Positions 45,459-56,778 of a stretch of 64,000 nt of DNA are shown in pieces. Origin of the DNA: Phytophthora hibernalis (Eukaryota; Oomycota; Peronosporomycetes; Peronosporales; Peronosporaceae); contig JAAKBF010000001.1 in the NCBI GenBank assembly GCA_012656075.1, positions 310,001 to 374,000 of the forward strand, read 5' to 3'. The notes beneath the pieces are model-generated. The model made no database searches and was not told the origin of the DNA. It was given only the letters and a program-made list of their open reading frames with translations. The stretch's first letter is position 1; the number at the start of each line of letters is the position of its first letter. The position numbers were made by a program, and so were the translations under genes.

Positions 45459-45811
45459 ACATCGCCAAATGGATACATCGCACTCAACAGGGAACGGATT
45501 TAAACGGGGATCGCACTTAGCTGGACTCAGCGAAGGACAGACTCGGCGATGGACGGACTCGGCGATAATCGACTCAGCGAAAGTTGGGCTCGGCGAAAGT
45601 CGACTTGGCAAGAATATGCCTCGAGGGAGACACATCAACTGGGGGATAAATCAGGATCTAGGCGAAGAGTCGCCGAGAGGTAAGAAACAGCTCGGCGCCA
45701 AGGGACGGAGCTGAGCGAATAGTCGCAGGGAGATCTGTAACGACTCCATTTCATTAGATATTGGTATAGGACCGATAGAAGAACATAGGGAAGAGCCCGA
45801 AGGGGCTTTCC
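45459..45811 (+). repeat. Repeat S1, copy 1
   Basis: Direct repeat of 60326-60698. Contains many GACTCGGCGA/GGACTCAGCGA iterations and ends with the hairpin GAGCCCGAAGGGGCT. A TGTAACGACTCC motif at about 45737 resembles an LTR start, but no LTR end was found. Confidence 0.85.
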
Positions 45812-46519
45812 TTCGGCGATCCTTGGTATTGTTCAGTTCAAAAGGGATTTCATTTCAAGTGCACGGGTTGATAGAGGAGGTCGTCCTATTTGCCGAGGTG
45901 ACGGTAAAAATCAAACAAAATAGGGCCATTCACATGTGTCATAAGCAGTACTGGACCTGTTCCTCAACTTGTCCGTTGGTGTATCCTTCACCAGCAGGCG
46001 CCGTTTCGAAGTTGGCTAAGTCTTCGGTGGTACCAGGAATACTCGAAAAATCAAGACTCGGCGGAGCGAAATCTACGAGATACTACTCGTCATCAAAAGG
46101 CAGGTGTTGCAGTGATTGTGTGGGTGCCCACACATGTTGAAAGTTTCCCAATTCATGCGATGTAGTAACATCGGTGTCTCCAAGCACAGCAAGGCTCCGA
46201 TCACCGGACAAATTGTATCCAACCATCGTTTCAGCTGCAGGCAGGATAGGTGTGACTAATGTGCGCCTCGTGTCCAGAGCGTCTTGAGTTCTTTGTTTTT
46301 TCTAGCACGTTTGCACATAAGTTTTTAATTCCGTAACCCACACTGGTACCAATGACAAAAACTTAACGTTTTAAAAACAAACGTTTTCTCGGCGTGAACT
46401 AGCCAGCCCTAGATGGGCATATTGATTCGATGTGCTCGGCGCGTAGACCACTTCACAGTATCTCGGTATAGTCGCGATGCTTTTGATTTCTCCAACATGT
46501 CCAGTACTAGCAAATTGAG

Positions 46520-47852
46520 CTAAGGGTCAGCCCCAGCTACTGAAATAACAGAACTCGCTAGAGTCCGCATGGCTGTCATTGCTTCTGCGTCGACGTGCAC
46601 TTCTACAATGTGCAGCACTCGGGCACATGCCCCCTCGGCGGTGGCAATTACTGACACGACTTTTGCCTTCAGCATCCACTTTGCTGTTCGTTTGACCTCA
46701 GGATTCGGGGCTGCAATAGACGCCGATGGCGAGGGTACGTACCAACTCGCATCTTTAGCTGGTGTACTCATCCTTCGTAAGAGCACGAACATTTCAGCTG
46801 CCTTCTGTTGGACGTGTCACTTCACGCTTGCATTAAAAAATTCGCAAGAATTATTTGTCGTAGAATCATTTGACGACGAGTGGTAGATCTGCCATCTCCA
46901 AAACTGACTTTCAATTCAATGCTCTTCAAAGTAACCCGCATAACTTGAAGACATGGATGGCTCCGTTCTCCACTCTAAAAGCACACGATCCTTGACCGTA
47001 CAATATTCACTAAAGCTTGTTGTGAAATGCATTTCCATAATACCAGCAAATACAGCTACGCTAGGTTTCGTGCCAAAATGTCCCGTGCGCTTGTACGCGC
47101 TGTAGAGAACGTTAAAAACATCAAGAACTTGCTTTCACTAAACCCAGCCACACTTCGAATTGCATTTAGCTGTGTTACCTCAGAGTCACCCATGACAACA
47201 TCAACTCGAAGTGAAACCTGAAAAATCCGCCGGTACAGTTTTCAAAAGCTTCCAAATGTCTGCTCGTACTCACGATGGGTTCATGCACTTACTATAAAAA
47301 TAGCCACAAGATGGTAGGTTCGTGCACAATCCACAAGTTATCACAGGGTAGTCTAGATCACTAAGCTTGAAAGTCACGTCGGTGTGAAAAAGTCTGAAAT
47401 GGTCATCACTCAGGAGCTCGTTCACTTTTTCAATCAGCGTAAGCGTCGTCAAACCCACTACAAATGGGTCGGTGTCCCATCATCATCGCTTTCCAGCCAA
47501 AAATAAAGGCTTTTGTAGCGTCAATTCCATCATAGAAATAGTAATTCTTTGCCAACGCCTGTACAGCTTCTTTTGTGTTGCGCGAGAGGTTCTTTTTCCG
47601 GAGACGTTTCACACAGTCGGCTATTAGCGGACGCGACGGCAGTTCTAGCGAAGGAGGGGAACATCCGGTACCGCTCCAAATATGGCTTGGTTGCGTTCCA
47701 CACGAGTCCATTCTTGTTACGAACTTTTTCACTTCAGTCGTTATAAGTACGCGATGAGTTTCACAGCATCCCGCGTTTCGAAAATGGCTCCGGTTGTTGA
47801 TGGATACGCGCCACGTCGTTCTCGATACGCACTCCCAAGTCTTCCACTGCAT
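46520..47852 (-). pseudogene. MULE transposase (DDE part)
   Basis: Mutator-like transposase read right to left. 'LRKKNLSRNTKEAVQALAKN' and 'DATKAFIFGWKAMMMG' precede the DDE core 'GLTTLTLIEKVNELLSDDHF' and 'HTDVTFKLSDLDYPVITCGL' (47270-47458), with the first Asp in the 'TDVTFKL' motif. 'VDVVMGDSEVTQLNAI' (second Asp, about 47190) follows, then 'TNNSCEFFNASVK' (about 46850) and, after a frame change, a tail 'KRTAKWMLKAKVVSVIATAE' ending at 46520. Frame breaks near 47460, 47280, 47020 and 46800. Confidence 0.75.
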
Positions 47853-48214
47853 TCAACATTGCGGACCGCCTTGATTATCCTCTTCCTCTGCGCACCCCCG
47901 GCTTGTGCATGCCATTCGGCGCTCAATCATTGCGTGGTCAGATGAGCATATTTTGCAGTTTATTTCACGCTTTACGTAAACTGCGGAGCAACAACCCCCG
48001 TGGCTCGATACTTGACGAAGTCACCCTGGCACATGTGCTCTGGCAACATTTTCTATGCGTAGCCTGGACACCTGACGAAAGGGATCCAACTCGCCGTCCT
48101 TGGCGAAGTAGGAATTCGGAGGAATGAAAGCTGCCGCGGCTACGGCAATTGGTTGGCGGCAAAACAAAGGTTGTAGATAACTATGTTCAGGTTTTGGTGA
48201 ACTACTGGACGGAA
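47853..48214. other. Spacer, no gene recognised
   Basis: Nothing supported between the MULE and the tandem repeat. Confidence 0.4.
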
Positions 48215-48360
48215 ATAATCGGACCCTCCTTGGTCAATTTAACGCGAGCAGCCGTTGGCCTACAATAATCGACCCTCCTTGGTGGCCAATTTAATGTGAG
48301 CAGCCGTTGGTTTACAATAATCGGACCCCTCCTTGTTCATTAAATGTGAACAGCAAGGAC
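48215..48360. repeat. Three tandem units of 50-52 bp
   Basis: Units begin ATAATCGGACCCTCCTTGG at 48215, 48265 and 48317, each followed by AATTTAANGYGAGCAGCCGT; the third is truncated. Confidence 0.8.
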
Positions 48361-48639
48361 AAAGCAAGTTATGGTTGAAAGAAACGACGGGGTAGAAAAT
48401 CGATTTTGGTGACGCTGGCAAATCTGTTTGCTGACGCCCCAAAATGACCTTTAGTTTTGCTCAAGCCTTTTTGGTTTTGCTTGCATCCCATCGTGTTTGT
48501 GTTCACCCTAAAAGCTGTTTGCTCGCACCCGGTCCCGTATAACAAGGCTCAGTTTGGGCTCCAGTTGTTGAATGCGGTATTGTACCACGGTTTCTTCCGA
48601 GTGTGAATATGCCTAGCAGACAACCACTCGTCCTTCCAC

Positions 48640-49010
48640 CATCTTGACACGATGCGTCGGATATGCACCTTGGATTGTCCCATTTCCCGTCACATGATAT
48701 ATCTGTGGCGGAAGCTCCTGTTACATGTAGTGATATTTCCAGCGAGGGTGAACCTGACACCACGCCACCGAGACTTGATGATAGATACGAGATAGCTTTG
48801 GCTGCTAGTGATGTTCACCTTCCGTACCACGAAGCATTGAAATCCTCGGATGAAGCGAAGTGGAAAGAAGCGATTCGTGATGAGAAGCTGCCAGTATTCA
48901 GAAATATCTGTCAAGTCAATTCAAAATCAAGGCTCTTGGTGACAAACGATTTGTGCTCTGGATAGAAATCGACTACAAATTAACCTGGCACACCTGATAG
49001 CATCCGTGGA
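48640..49010 (+). pseudogene. Copia reverse-transcriptase start, fragment
   Basis: Short Copia remnant: 'VHLPYHEALKSSDEAKWKEA' and 'IRDEKLPVF' form the opening of the RVT_2 domain, and 'ALGDKRFVLWIEIDYK' follows in another frame. It ends in stops. It overlaps the pogo-like remnant on the other strand by only a few bases. Confidence 0.55.
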
Positions 49011-49257
49011 CAACGGCCGTATCAGGTGTAGCAATACAATCAGATTTGGCAGTAGACTGTAGCGATAGTCCAAACTACAACCTCCACTTGAAGCAAACAA
49101 TATGGCGTCCGCTTGAGCCAACCAGTCGTGAACCGTGGGTCTGAGGTAGCCTAGAGAGTCGACAGCTTCCTGTGCGCCGATTTCCGACGCCAGCCGGAGA
49201 GCATGCCGCTTTTCTTCGATCGTGTAAGTGTTCTGCTTGGTGTGCATTGAGCCCCAA
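48980..49257 (-). pseudogene. pogo-like HTH domain fragment
   Basis: ATG 49257 opens 'NTYTIEEKRHALRLASEIGA' and 'QEAVDSLGYLRPTVHDWLAQ', a psq/CENP-B-type helix-turn-helix as found at the N-terminus of pogo/Tigger transposases. It lies on the opposite strand from the catalytic part that follows at 49440. Confidence 0.6.
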
Positions 49258-49439
49258 AGTCTAAATCTAAAGTGTGCGTGTGCTGGAAAGGAAAACGGCG
49301 AGCTCACACTTGAGCACATGGTCCAACGCATTGCCAATCGGTAACAAAATGTTTGAATATTTGCAAAATATTTTTGTACTACAGTATGCCAATTTAACGT
49401 TTATTTAATATTTGTTTGGAATAAAGGTACGGGTTTTCC

Positions 49440-50075
49440 TCGCAAAAGCTGCAGGCTGCCAAAACGACGACGGAAGAGCTGGAGGAGACCTGTACCCGCT
49501 TCCCTACCGAGTTTTGGGACAAACAAGGAGTTTGAAGGCGGTGGTATACTAAACGTTGATGAAACAGCGATCATGTTTGATATGCCACCAACCAAGTCAT
49601 GGGTAGAGAAGGGGCGAAAGGATAGAGCGCAAATTATAGAGGCGAACAAGCCCGCAGGCCACATGACTGCCGTGCTCTCTGTCCGCGATGGCGGTAATAT
49701 TGTGATTTATGTGATATTCGATTTCAAAACAAATCTCACATTTAACGTTTTTTTATTTTCAGGAGGAACTATGTCGATTCTTTGTATCATCCCAGGTGTT
49801 CGGGAAGGAGGGGTTGAACAAGATGAATTCGGGCAGTATCCGGACGGACACGTTTAAGCTATGCAAGAAAACGCGTGATATGGAATAAATACGTTGAAAA
49901 GTTGCTAAAGTTTAAAATAGGTGGACCGCTGTTCTTCTTCTTGACAACTTTGAGTGTCATGTGTCAGAAGAAGGATAGTGGATTGTGGTGGGGAGGCAAT
50001 TGCTACTGCGGTCTCATTGCCACCGAACGGTTTGTCAACCTCTTGATGTAGGTGTCATGGGACCTCTAAAAGCTA
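49440..50075 (+). pseudogene. pogo-like DDE domain fragment
   Basis: Catalytic half of a pogo/Tigger transposase: 'NVDETAIMFDMPPTKSW' with the first Asp (about 49553-49600), 'HMTAVLSVRDGGNIVIYVIF', 'GVREGGVEQDEFGQYPDGHV', then in other frames 'IGGPLFFFLTTL' (second Asp region) and a decayed 'SLPPN…' (about 50010-50050). No intact N-terminal domain on this strand. Different family member from the 12.5-14.8 kb element. Confidence 0.7.
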
Positions 50076-50166
50076 AACTTTGCAACAGTGCTGACAGACG
50101 CACGGGTGGTAGAGACAACGACCATAAAATCTAGAGCGCAGGGTTTCGGCTCTGATAAGGCTTTTA

Positions 50167-51435
50167 GAGCATCTGCAGCGGCAGGTCTCAAAGGCGGCTT
50201 TAACCTAAACGTAGCGCGCTTGAGACCTGACCGAGTCTTAACGCTCCCAGTGGCAAGTCCTAACACGGGTTTTAGCTTCACCAGGGTCCACCCGTTGAGT
50301 CTCGAGTCTTAAAATAAGGCTCGCGTTTTAAGCTGAAATGAATACATGTATCAACCGGCGCGAGAAGATCGTTGGGCAACATGGGGAAGGGCTCAGGATG
50401 GAGAGATGGCAAGACTGTACAGTATTTGTCTAGCGTATCTAGCGACGTCTGAGGATCCAATACGCTCGACTGGCCAGAAGAAGGAGTCTTTCTTCTACCG
50501 CGTCTACCGGTATTGGCTCCAGAATAAGCCTTTGGAGACGGACGATCGCTCGGCGACAGCGATAGCGGGCAGGTGAAAAAACTGCAACCTGAAGTGATTA
50601 GGTACGATGATATATACGCTTAGCTGCCGAGTCGAGAACGCTCGGGATGGAGCAACGACATGCACATTGAAAATGCAGCAAAAATCTATCCCGAGCGCCA
50701 CAAGCATCCTTTTGAGGTTTTGGAGGCGTGGAAGGCGCTGCGCAACAAACCGAAGTGGACGTGCAAGCTGACAAATTCATCAAGCTGATCGGCACTGGAG
50801 CCATACGCTAACATGCGAAGAGCGCCGGTAACTTTTGTTCAGGTAGAAAGCCTAGTAACCCAGTCGCATCGGGGATTTTAAACAAAATAGTTGCAATGGG
50901 AGCCTTCGACAAGCCTGCTCATTATCCGCTTAAAGAAGCAGCGGCGCATTCGAAAGTGAAGGTGAAAGTCTCCTAGTCGTCGGGTCACAGTTAGTTGGAC
51001 AGTTAGATCAACAACAAGAGATAATGTTTAAAGCTGGACACTAACGAGCATCGTACGTCGGGGTGTCGCCAAAGTAGTCACCCATCAGCTCTGCCCCCAC
51101 ATAGACTGATCTTTTGTAGTGCGCTTCCCATTGCAGAACCACCGTGCATTAGCTTCTGTGGTGTCTCCAGCGTGGGCATGATGACGAGGCGGAAATAGTC
51201 GTTCCCCACCAGGAAGCGTCCCTGCTATGAGCGCCGGCAACCCGTCCATTCAGCTTTCTTCCTAACGCGTTCCAGGGCGGATGAAGAATACGAAGAAAAA
51301 GCGAGACGGCGTGCGTTAGGACTTACGTTAAGACTTACCGCGGGAAAATGTCAACGACGCCAAAGTCCTATCTTAAAACTCGGAGTTTTAAAACCTCGGT
51401 AAGCCTAAGGATAAGACTTACCGCTGGAGATGCTC
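50167..51435. mobile_element. Harbinger-type element with only a Myb-like gene
   Basis: Terminal repeats GAGCATCTGCAGCGG (50167-50181) and, inverted, GAGCATCTCCAGCGG (51421-51435), with TTA on both sides (50164-50166 and 51436-51438). A 3-bp TTA duplication is the PIF/Harbinger hallmark. The 1269-bp interior has a Myb/SANT-like gene and no transposase. Subterminal AAGTCTTA/TAAGACTT-type motifs recur near both ends. Confidence 0.8.
50346..50800 (+). pseudogene. Myb/SANT-like protein of the 1.27-kb Harbinger element
   Basis: A trihelix/NAM-associated-like protein: 'MARLYSICLAYLATSEDPIR', 'GQKKESFFYRVYRYWLQNKP', 'DDRSATAIAGR', then a 1-nt deletion near 50573 removes the expected Trp and shifts the frame. 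It continues 'KKLQPEVIRYDDIYA', an in-frame TAG at about 50620, and 'NDMHIENAAKIYPERHKHPF' with 'EVLEAWKALRNKPKW'. This arrangement (SANT-like helices, then an EVWKALR-type end) is that of plant and protist Harbinger partner proteins. Role inferred: end binding for a transposase supplied elsewhere. Confidence 0.72.
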
Positions 51436-51438
51436 TTA

Positions 51439-52830
51439 GAAACAAACCCGTGTTATTGATCAAGACTTGGTGGATGGAGCTGCGTGAGACCCGAATCATG
51501 ACGTACGCACGCCGAAGCCTAGTTATCGATGTCGTAATGCTATCTTTGCAGTCTTTGTTGTCTTTGTTGCTTGAGCAGTGGTCCTCCACGTCGAAAACCA
51601 CCTTAAATATCACGTCTTGCACGTTATCAGCCCGATGACGTGGTCTATGTCGCATGGCTCGGCGATACGAACGCAAGCACGCAAAGAAGTCGGGTGACAG
51701 TCGCTGCCATTTTACTTCGTGTTTTATCAAGGCGTTATCTACACGCGTGTGGCCCCGACGAGCCCTGCTCTTCACGATCGACATATCTAGAAAATTTTAT
51801 GCAGTGAATCGAACACTTACATAAAGCCCAATGTCTTGCACGTCCAGTTGACTACTGAAGCATGATATGTTCGTGGTTGCGTGGCAGTGTTCGAACGTGA
51901 CATCTAAGTTGGTTTTGAACCACCATCTATCGCTACCAGCTTGGTTGAAGCGTTGTGTCTTTTCGTTCCACCACGGCGCCTGCTTTCGATAGGCGTGTCG
52001 TGGTAGAATTTTGCTTCCTTCCACTACCACTAATATCTGCTAATACACTTTGATTTTGGCGACCAGCTCGCGTTCGTCTGCGTCGTACTTGAACCGGAGC
52101 TGGTTGGTACAGCATTGTCTGATTTTGCTTGGAAATGCGCGTATGTACGTGCAAACTTTGCTACTACAGTACACATACGCAATTCCGCTGCTCGACAACA
52201 CTTGCAAGACAACCCAAAGCGGCCGAAATGATCGCGTTACCAGTGCTGCTTGTACACAGCGACTTCAAGTACGAGCGTAGACAAGATAAGATTGACAACT
52301 GAAGCTACACAACTGCACTACTACGTGGTACAATGCACAAAGTTCGACAAATTCGGTACAAAACTAATGCTGTGCTGTCTTTCTCGCACGTTGACAGGTG
52401 ATTTTGTTGTCATGACTGCATACGTTAGCGTCGTAGGCTTTCACGACAATGTCTGCCAATACATGTCGAATTTGGCGACAAACTCGCGTACGTCCTGTTC
52501 ATCCTTGAAATACCTGAGCTGGACGGCGCAGCATTGGGGATTTTGCGAAGCGCCGAAGGCGATGCGCAAAATGAGTTTTCCAGACGATGGAGAGGTCAAG
52601 TAATCTCATACCGACAAGACCAAGTCAGCATCACCTTCTCGTGCAGCCAGACCAGATCATTGGCGAGCACGGAAGGAGTTTCATGGGATCAGACATCTCA
52701 ACGCAAGTATCGTCGGATTTCTCAAGTTGCATTTGTATTATTAGGTGCCTTGATTTTCTACCCGGCTAAGGACTGTAGCATGCAGTTTCTGGCTGGGTGT
52801 TTTTCCCAACGCTAGATAGTTTAGAGAGAG
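51439..52830. other. Unresolved region with a diverged duplication
   Basis: No known family. 52043-52140 and 52462-52560 are diverged direct copies. On the minus strand they encode 'TNQLRFKYDADERELVAKIK' and 'AVQLRYFKDEQDVREFVAKF', an evident shared peptide pattern. The minus-strand frame 51368-51784 could be part of the same unknown gene. Called as a possible decayed repetitive protein. Confidence 0.35.
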
Positions 52831-52837
52831 CGTCCAT

Positions 52838-53450
52838 TTGCTCTTTTGCAAGCAGCGTGACTACCCAGCATCCGACGCTGTCACGCTCGCTTTGACGACG
52901 TCCATAAGTAGAAGCCTCCTCTGCTGCTGTACTACTATCTATACACGACGGGTTGTTGTGGGGAAGTCCATTGCCAAATACGTTCAATCCATTGACCTTT
53001 GCCGACGTGTAAAGCAGTACAGCGCGAGCGGGCAAGGTTGATACACCAACTCGAGGTTTCCTACAAGCGATGGACCCATATCTCGATGGACTTCCTGCCC
53101 AGCCTGCCGTTCTCCAGATCGAAGTATGGCCCCTTTTTATGCTAACCAAGCGTGCGCATTTTTTCAACGGTCAAGGCTCCAAGCTCCAAGGATATCGTAA
53201 GACTGTTCCTGCGCGAATATGCTCGTCTCCACGGGTTTCCCGAGTCTATCGTCAGCGACCTAGACCTGCGTTTCCTGTCCACTTTCTGGCGAGCGCTGGT
53301 CGAAAGCCAGGTCTCGAATGCCCATGCCAGCAACGTGTTCAAGCCAGCAGAGGACGATCGGATCGAGCGCAGTTATCGATTTATCAACGACTATTTGTGC
53401 GACTTTGGTGGAGGCGGATTGACTCCGTGTCCTGCGCGCATGTGGCTTTT
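52838..53450 (+). pseudogene. Gypsy (Ty3-type) integrase fragment
   Basis: Plus-strand integrase remnant: a zinc-binding tail 'KYVQSIDLCRRVKQYSASGQ' (about 52976-53036), 'LEVSYKRWTHISMDFLPSLP' (first Asp region, about 53053-53110) and 'KDIVRLFLREYARLHGFPES' with 'IVSDLDLRFLSTFWRALVES' (second Asp). 'DRIERSYRFINDYL' follows, where a Glu-containing motif is expected. Frames change at least twice. No LTRs or reverse transcriptase nearby. Confidence 0.75.
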
Positions 53451-55337
53451 GAGTTTTGACATGGGCGTTAAATGTGGTGGAGTGAATATCAGATTTGTTG
53501 GGATCTACTCACTCACTATACCCAGACGCCGAGTAACGGAGGTGGTACTCCGATATCCGTGTGGTTGTTGAAGGGTTCGCCTTGTATACCCGTTGGTGAG
53601 CTGGATGCTCTCTCATTGACGCGAGATGCGCAGCCGGTAAGTCTTGAATGTCCTTGTGGGGACTGGGAGGTGGTACTTCTGCGCACGGGATCGGTAAGTA
53701 GTTGTAGATCTTGAGCTTCTTGCCGTCGATCTTGTGGATCCGTAATTTAAATACGGGATCCGGAGTTGTGGCCGTGTTGAGATCTTCCGTTGCTTTCCGC
53801 TTCCAATAGCAGGATCGGGAAGATGTTGCGAGTTCCGAAGGGTCTAGTTACTACCAAATCTATCCAAAAAACGCCACGTAATGCAAGGATATCATATTAC
53901 TAGATTAAAGTATGGGCCAATACAAATCCCAATATTATTAACCAGTGTGTGTACTTCCAAGCAAATTCGACTCTGATTTTATTTAGACTGAAGATCCCTA
54001 TGGTTCGGATCGCCCGTCCAAACATGGATCCCCTTTCCTACAGGCTCTCAACCTCGTCGGTCTTTCCCAGCCATTCTTTCCACCAATCCAACACTAAACG
54101 GATCGGATCTGGTACTTCCAACTACTAAGTCCGACTGCGAATCTAACCTAGACCATTCGTACCTAACCTAGGCGCGCACTTATGGTCATGATCCGAAGTG
54201 GGTCCTGCAACGTTAATGGTCGCAGCTTTTATGTCCGTTAACGTTGCTTTAAGGGCACGTTAACGTCGTTTTTAACGTACAGTTTCTGGAACGAAGGGGT
54301 GAAGGCAAACTCCCACAGATACGTTTTAGGCAACTGTTATATGCTTCGAAAGAGAGACTTCCATTCCGTTGATTTTTCTAGTCCTTACTTAGCCCCATTC
54401 AGTCTATTTCAACGAGACAAGGCACGTTAAAAGACTCCTCGTATTGCGATCAGGGCTGAGGCAAACGTGAGAGCTCCTTCGATTTTGTGGATTTGAGGAT
54501 CATGACACCCATCCCCAAATTACATTGCTGAAAGGAATTTATGTTGCTCTTGGCAGATATTAAGTTGCTGCACATCATTGATGCAGCTTTATTAACGTTG
54601 CAGGAACGCCATTCGTCAGGATCTATCACTCTAACCAGGATCCCTCGCTACAGTTGCGTCATTGTCCTTGTCGCACAGTCCTGGTCAACTGCTGGATTGG
54701 ACTCCATCGGCGTAGGCTCCGATTTGTTCCGATCCACTTCACCACATGAACAACTTACGAATTTTGACACTTGTCAAAAGAACACCCTCGGTCATCGACG
54801 GGGTAACAAATGAGCCTGCAGGTGGCCAATTAGCCAGCGCAGATTGCCGTATGATGTATTAATAGCGCAGCTCGGACTCTTCGACGCAGAACCCCATGTG
54901 AGCACTGTTAGGCAGAGGCTTCGAGTAGAAGCTCTGGTGCGGAACATCAGCACCAGGAACGTCTGTTCGGTAAGGAGAATGGACAGACGACCCCTGGGAT
55001 AGGTTCAGAAGCACCGGGCCAGACATATTAAAAAATATTGGTTATAGTATGCTTTATAGTCATGGTCTATGGTACAGATCAGCTGATTGGTAAGGAGCCA
55101 ATAAGGATTGGCTCCAGCCTCCTCTCTAGATAGGCACATATTTGTGCGATGAGGTACGGAAGCAACACCAGGAAGCGAGGACGAGTGTCCTCACTTCCGC
55201 TTTTGCTTCAGACTGAGCACGTCTGTTAGATAGCATTAGGATAGCGGTATAAGCAATCAATAAAGCAAATTGAACGAATAAAGGGACTTATTAACTTTAA
55301 CGTTTCACGTGTGAAGTACAAGACATTACAAAGAACA
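53451..55337. other. Spacer and probable Copia 5' region
   Basis: No gene recognised up to the Copia gag start at 55338. The 5' LTR and leader of the Copia element should lie in the right part (about 54900-55330), but its ends could not be fixed because the 3' LTR is missing from the window. Confidence 0.4.
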
Positions 55338-56417
55338 ATGACCAGCAACTCAGCTCACGGCTCGTTTGAAAGACTGGTCTGTCCGTAGGACACCAACCAG
55401 TTTGGGGTGTGGAAGGACCTGATCATCGGCCATCTGCGACAGAAAAGTGCAGCGATGCGCCGCAAAGCTATCGTCAAGGGGCTAGTCGAGCCAGCATTTG
55501 GATATGAAGATTTGCTGCGCAACAACTGTGAGATCCCTCGTCCGATGCATGACGACGATGAAGTGGCGCAGAGAGCGTACCGCTTTCAGCAGGTGACGCT
55601 AAGCGACCAAGATACGTACATTCGGGCCCTGTTGAGTCAGACTCTGCCCCGTTCGTACCTGGAGTCGTTGCGCTCTTCGTTTAACGACAACATGCACTGT
55701 GTGGAATGGCAGCGACTGGACATCGTTTACGGAGATTCCAATGCCCAAGCAATGGGCAAGTTGCTTGCGAGGTTCAAAGCTGCCCTGGCTAGGGACTTCA
55801 AGACAGTGAGCTAACGGGTTTTGTGCGTCAAGGAGGTGCGCAATCGGATCAACCGTCTGTCGCGGGAGGCGCTGAACGGTGTCACCATGATTCCCAACCA
55901 GCTTGCGGCAATGCGGATTCTGTCTCTGTTCCCTAGCCAGTATTGGAGGAACCATGTGGAGTACAGCAGCGGGTCGTTTCACTTGGACAGAGTGGAAGTG
56001 ATGCTGCGCAACGTGTTCATGGAGAAGAGCCGCAGTCAGATTGAAGCGATGCAAGCTACGACTATGCCTGCACATTATGCGAGGGCTAGCCAGCATCTGG
56101 GCAAGCGCAAGGCGTGTGGCAATGATCGCAAGGTTGAGGCGCAGAACTCCGACCGCAATGAGGACGATTGCTACTACTGTGATAGGGAGTACAACAAGGA
56201 CGGTGCGTTTCATATGAAACGGCACTGTCCCAAGATGTTGGAAGATCGCAGCCTGGGTTTGATGCGCAACAACATTTACGTGAAAGGCAAGCGTGTGGCT
56301 GCCCCGTCCAGGCGCATGCCAGTTGCTCATGTCAAGGGCGCAAAGACGGCTTCAAAGAAAAGGCCAAGGCAGCTCGCGTGGAGATTCCCGCGGATGTGGC
56401 GCTATTGCAGACGCTGA
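55338..56417 (+). pseudogene. Copia gag
   Basis: Capsid-like Gag of the truncated Copia element. Three collinear blocks: 55338-55385, 55389-55814 (helical UBN2-like domain 'MRRKAIVKGLVEPAFGYEDL'), then a stop and frame step near 55815. It continues with 'VRNRINRLSREALNGVTMIP' and 'MRILSLFPSQYWRNHVEYSS' to the C-C-H-C/H zinc knuckle. Gag packages the element RNA into cytoplasmic particles. Broken by one TAG and one stop/frame step. Confidence 0.78.
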
Positions 56418-56778
56418 TGCTGTCCCCTCCCCCAACCCCAGGATCGCCGGTCGTTTCGGATGACGATAGCGATGTGGACGACTTTGCGCCGGGCCACCTG
56501 CTGGACCTTGTTGGAAAGGTGACGGAAGCTTCCAGCAACATCGCGAAAGCGTCGGCGAACATCGAAAAGACGGTAAGGTTTTTGTACCCTGAACTGATGG
56601 AAAGCGATAAGGCTGACGTGGCGTGTTCTGATTGGGTGTTAGACCCCGTATGCGGTTACGGACTAACTGCTGATACGTCGCTGTTTGTGCGCAAGCAGCC
56701 CAGCCAAGCGTTTAGCTTTACGTTCGGAGAAGGCAGTAAACTAAGCAATACACATGTTGGCTCTGTTCTACTCTATTT

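Noticed and set aside
45737..45811. TGTAACGACTCC as an LTR start
   Set aside because: Also present at 60 kb, but no matching LTR end, PBS or polypurine tract could be placed.
48215..48360. CRISPR-like repeats
   Set aside because: Three contiguous tandem units without unique spacers, in a eukaryotic context; simple tandem repeat.
55599..56330. 243-aa minus-strand frame opposite Copia gag
   Set aside because: Antisense shadow of gag, including the zinc-knuckle stretch.
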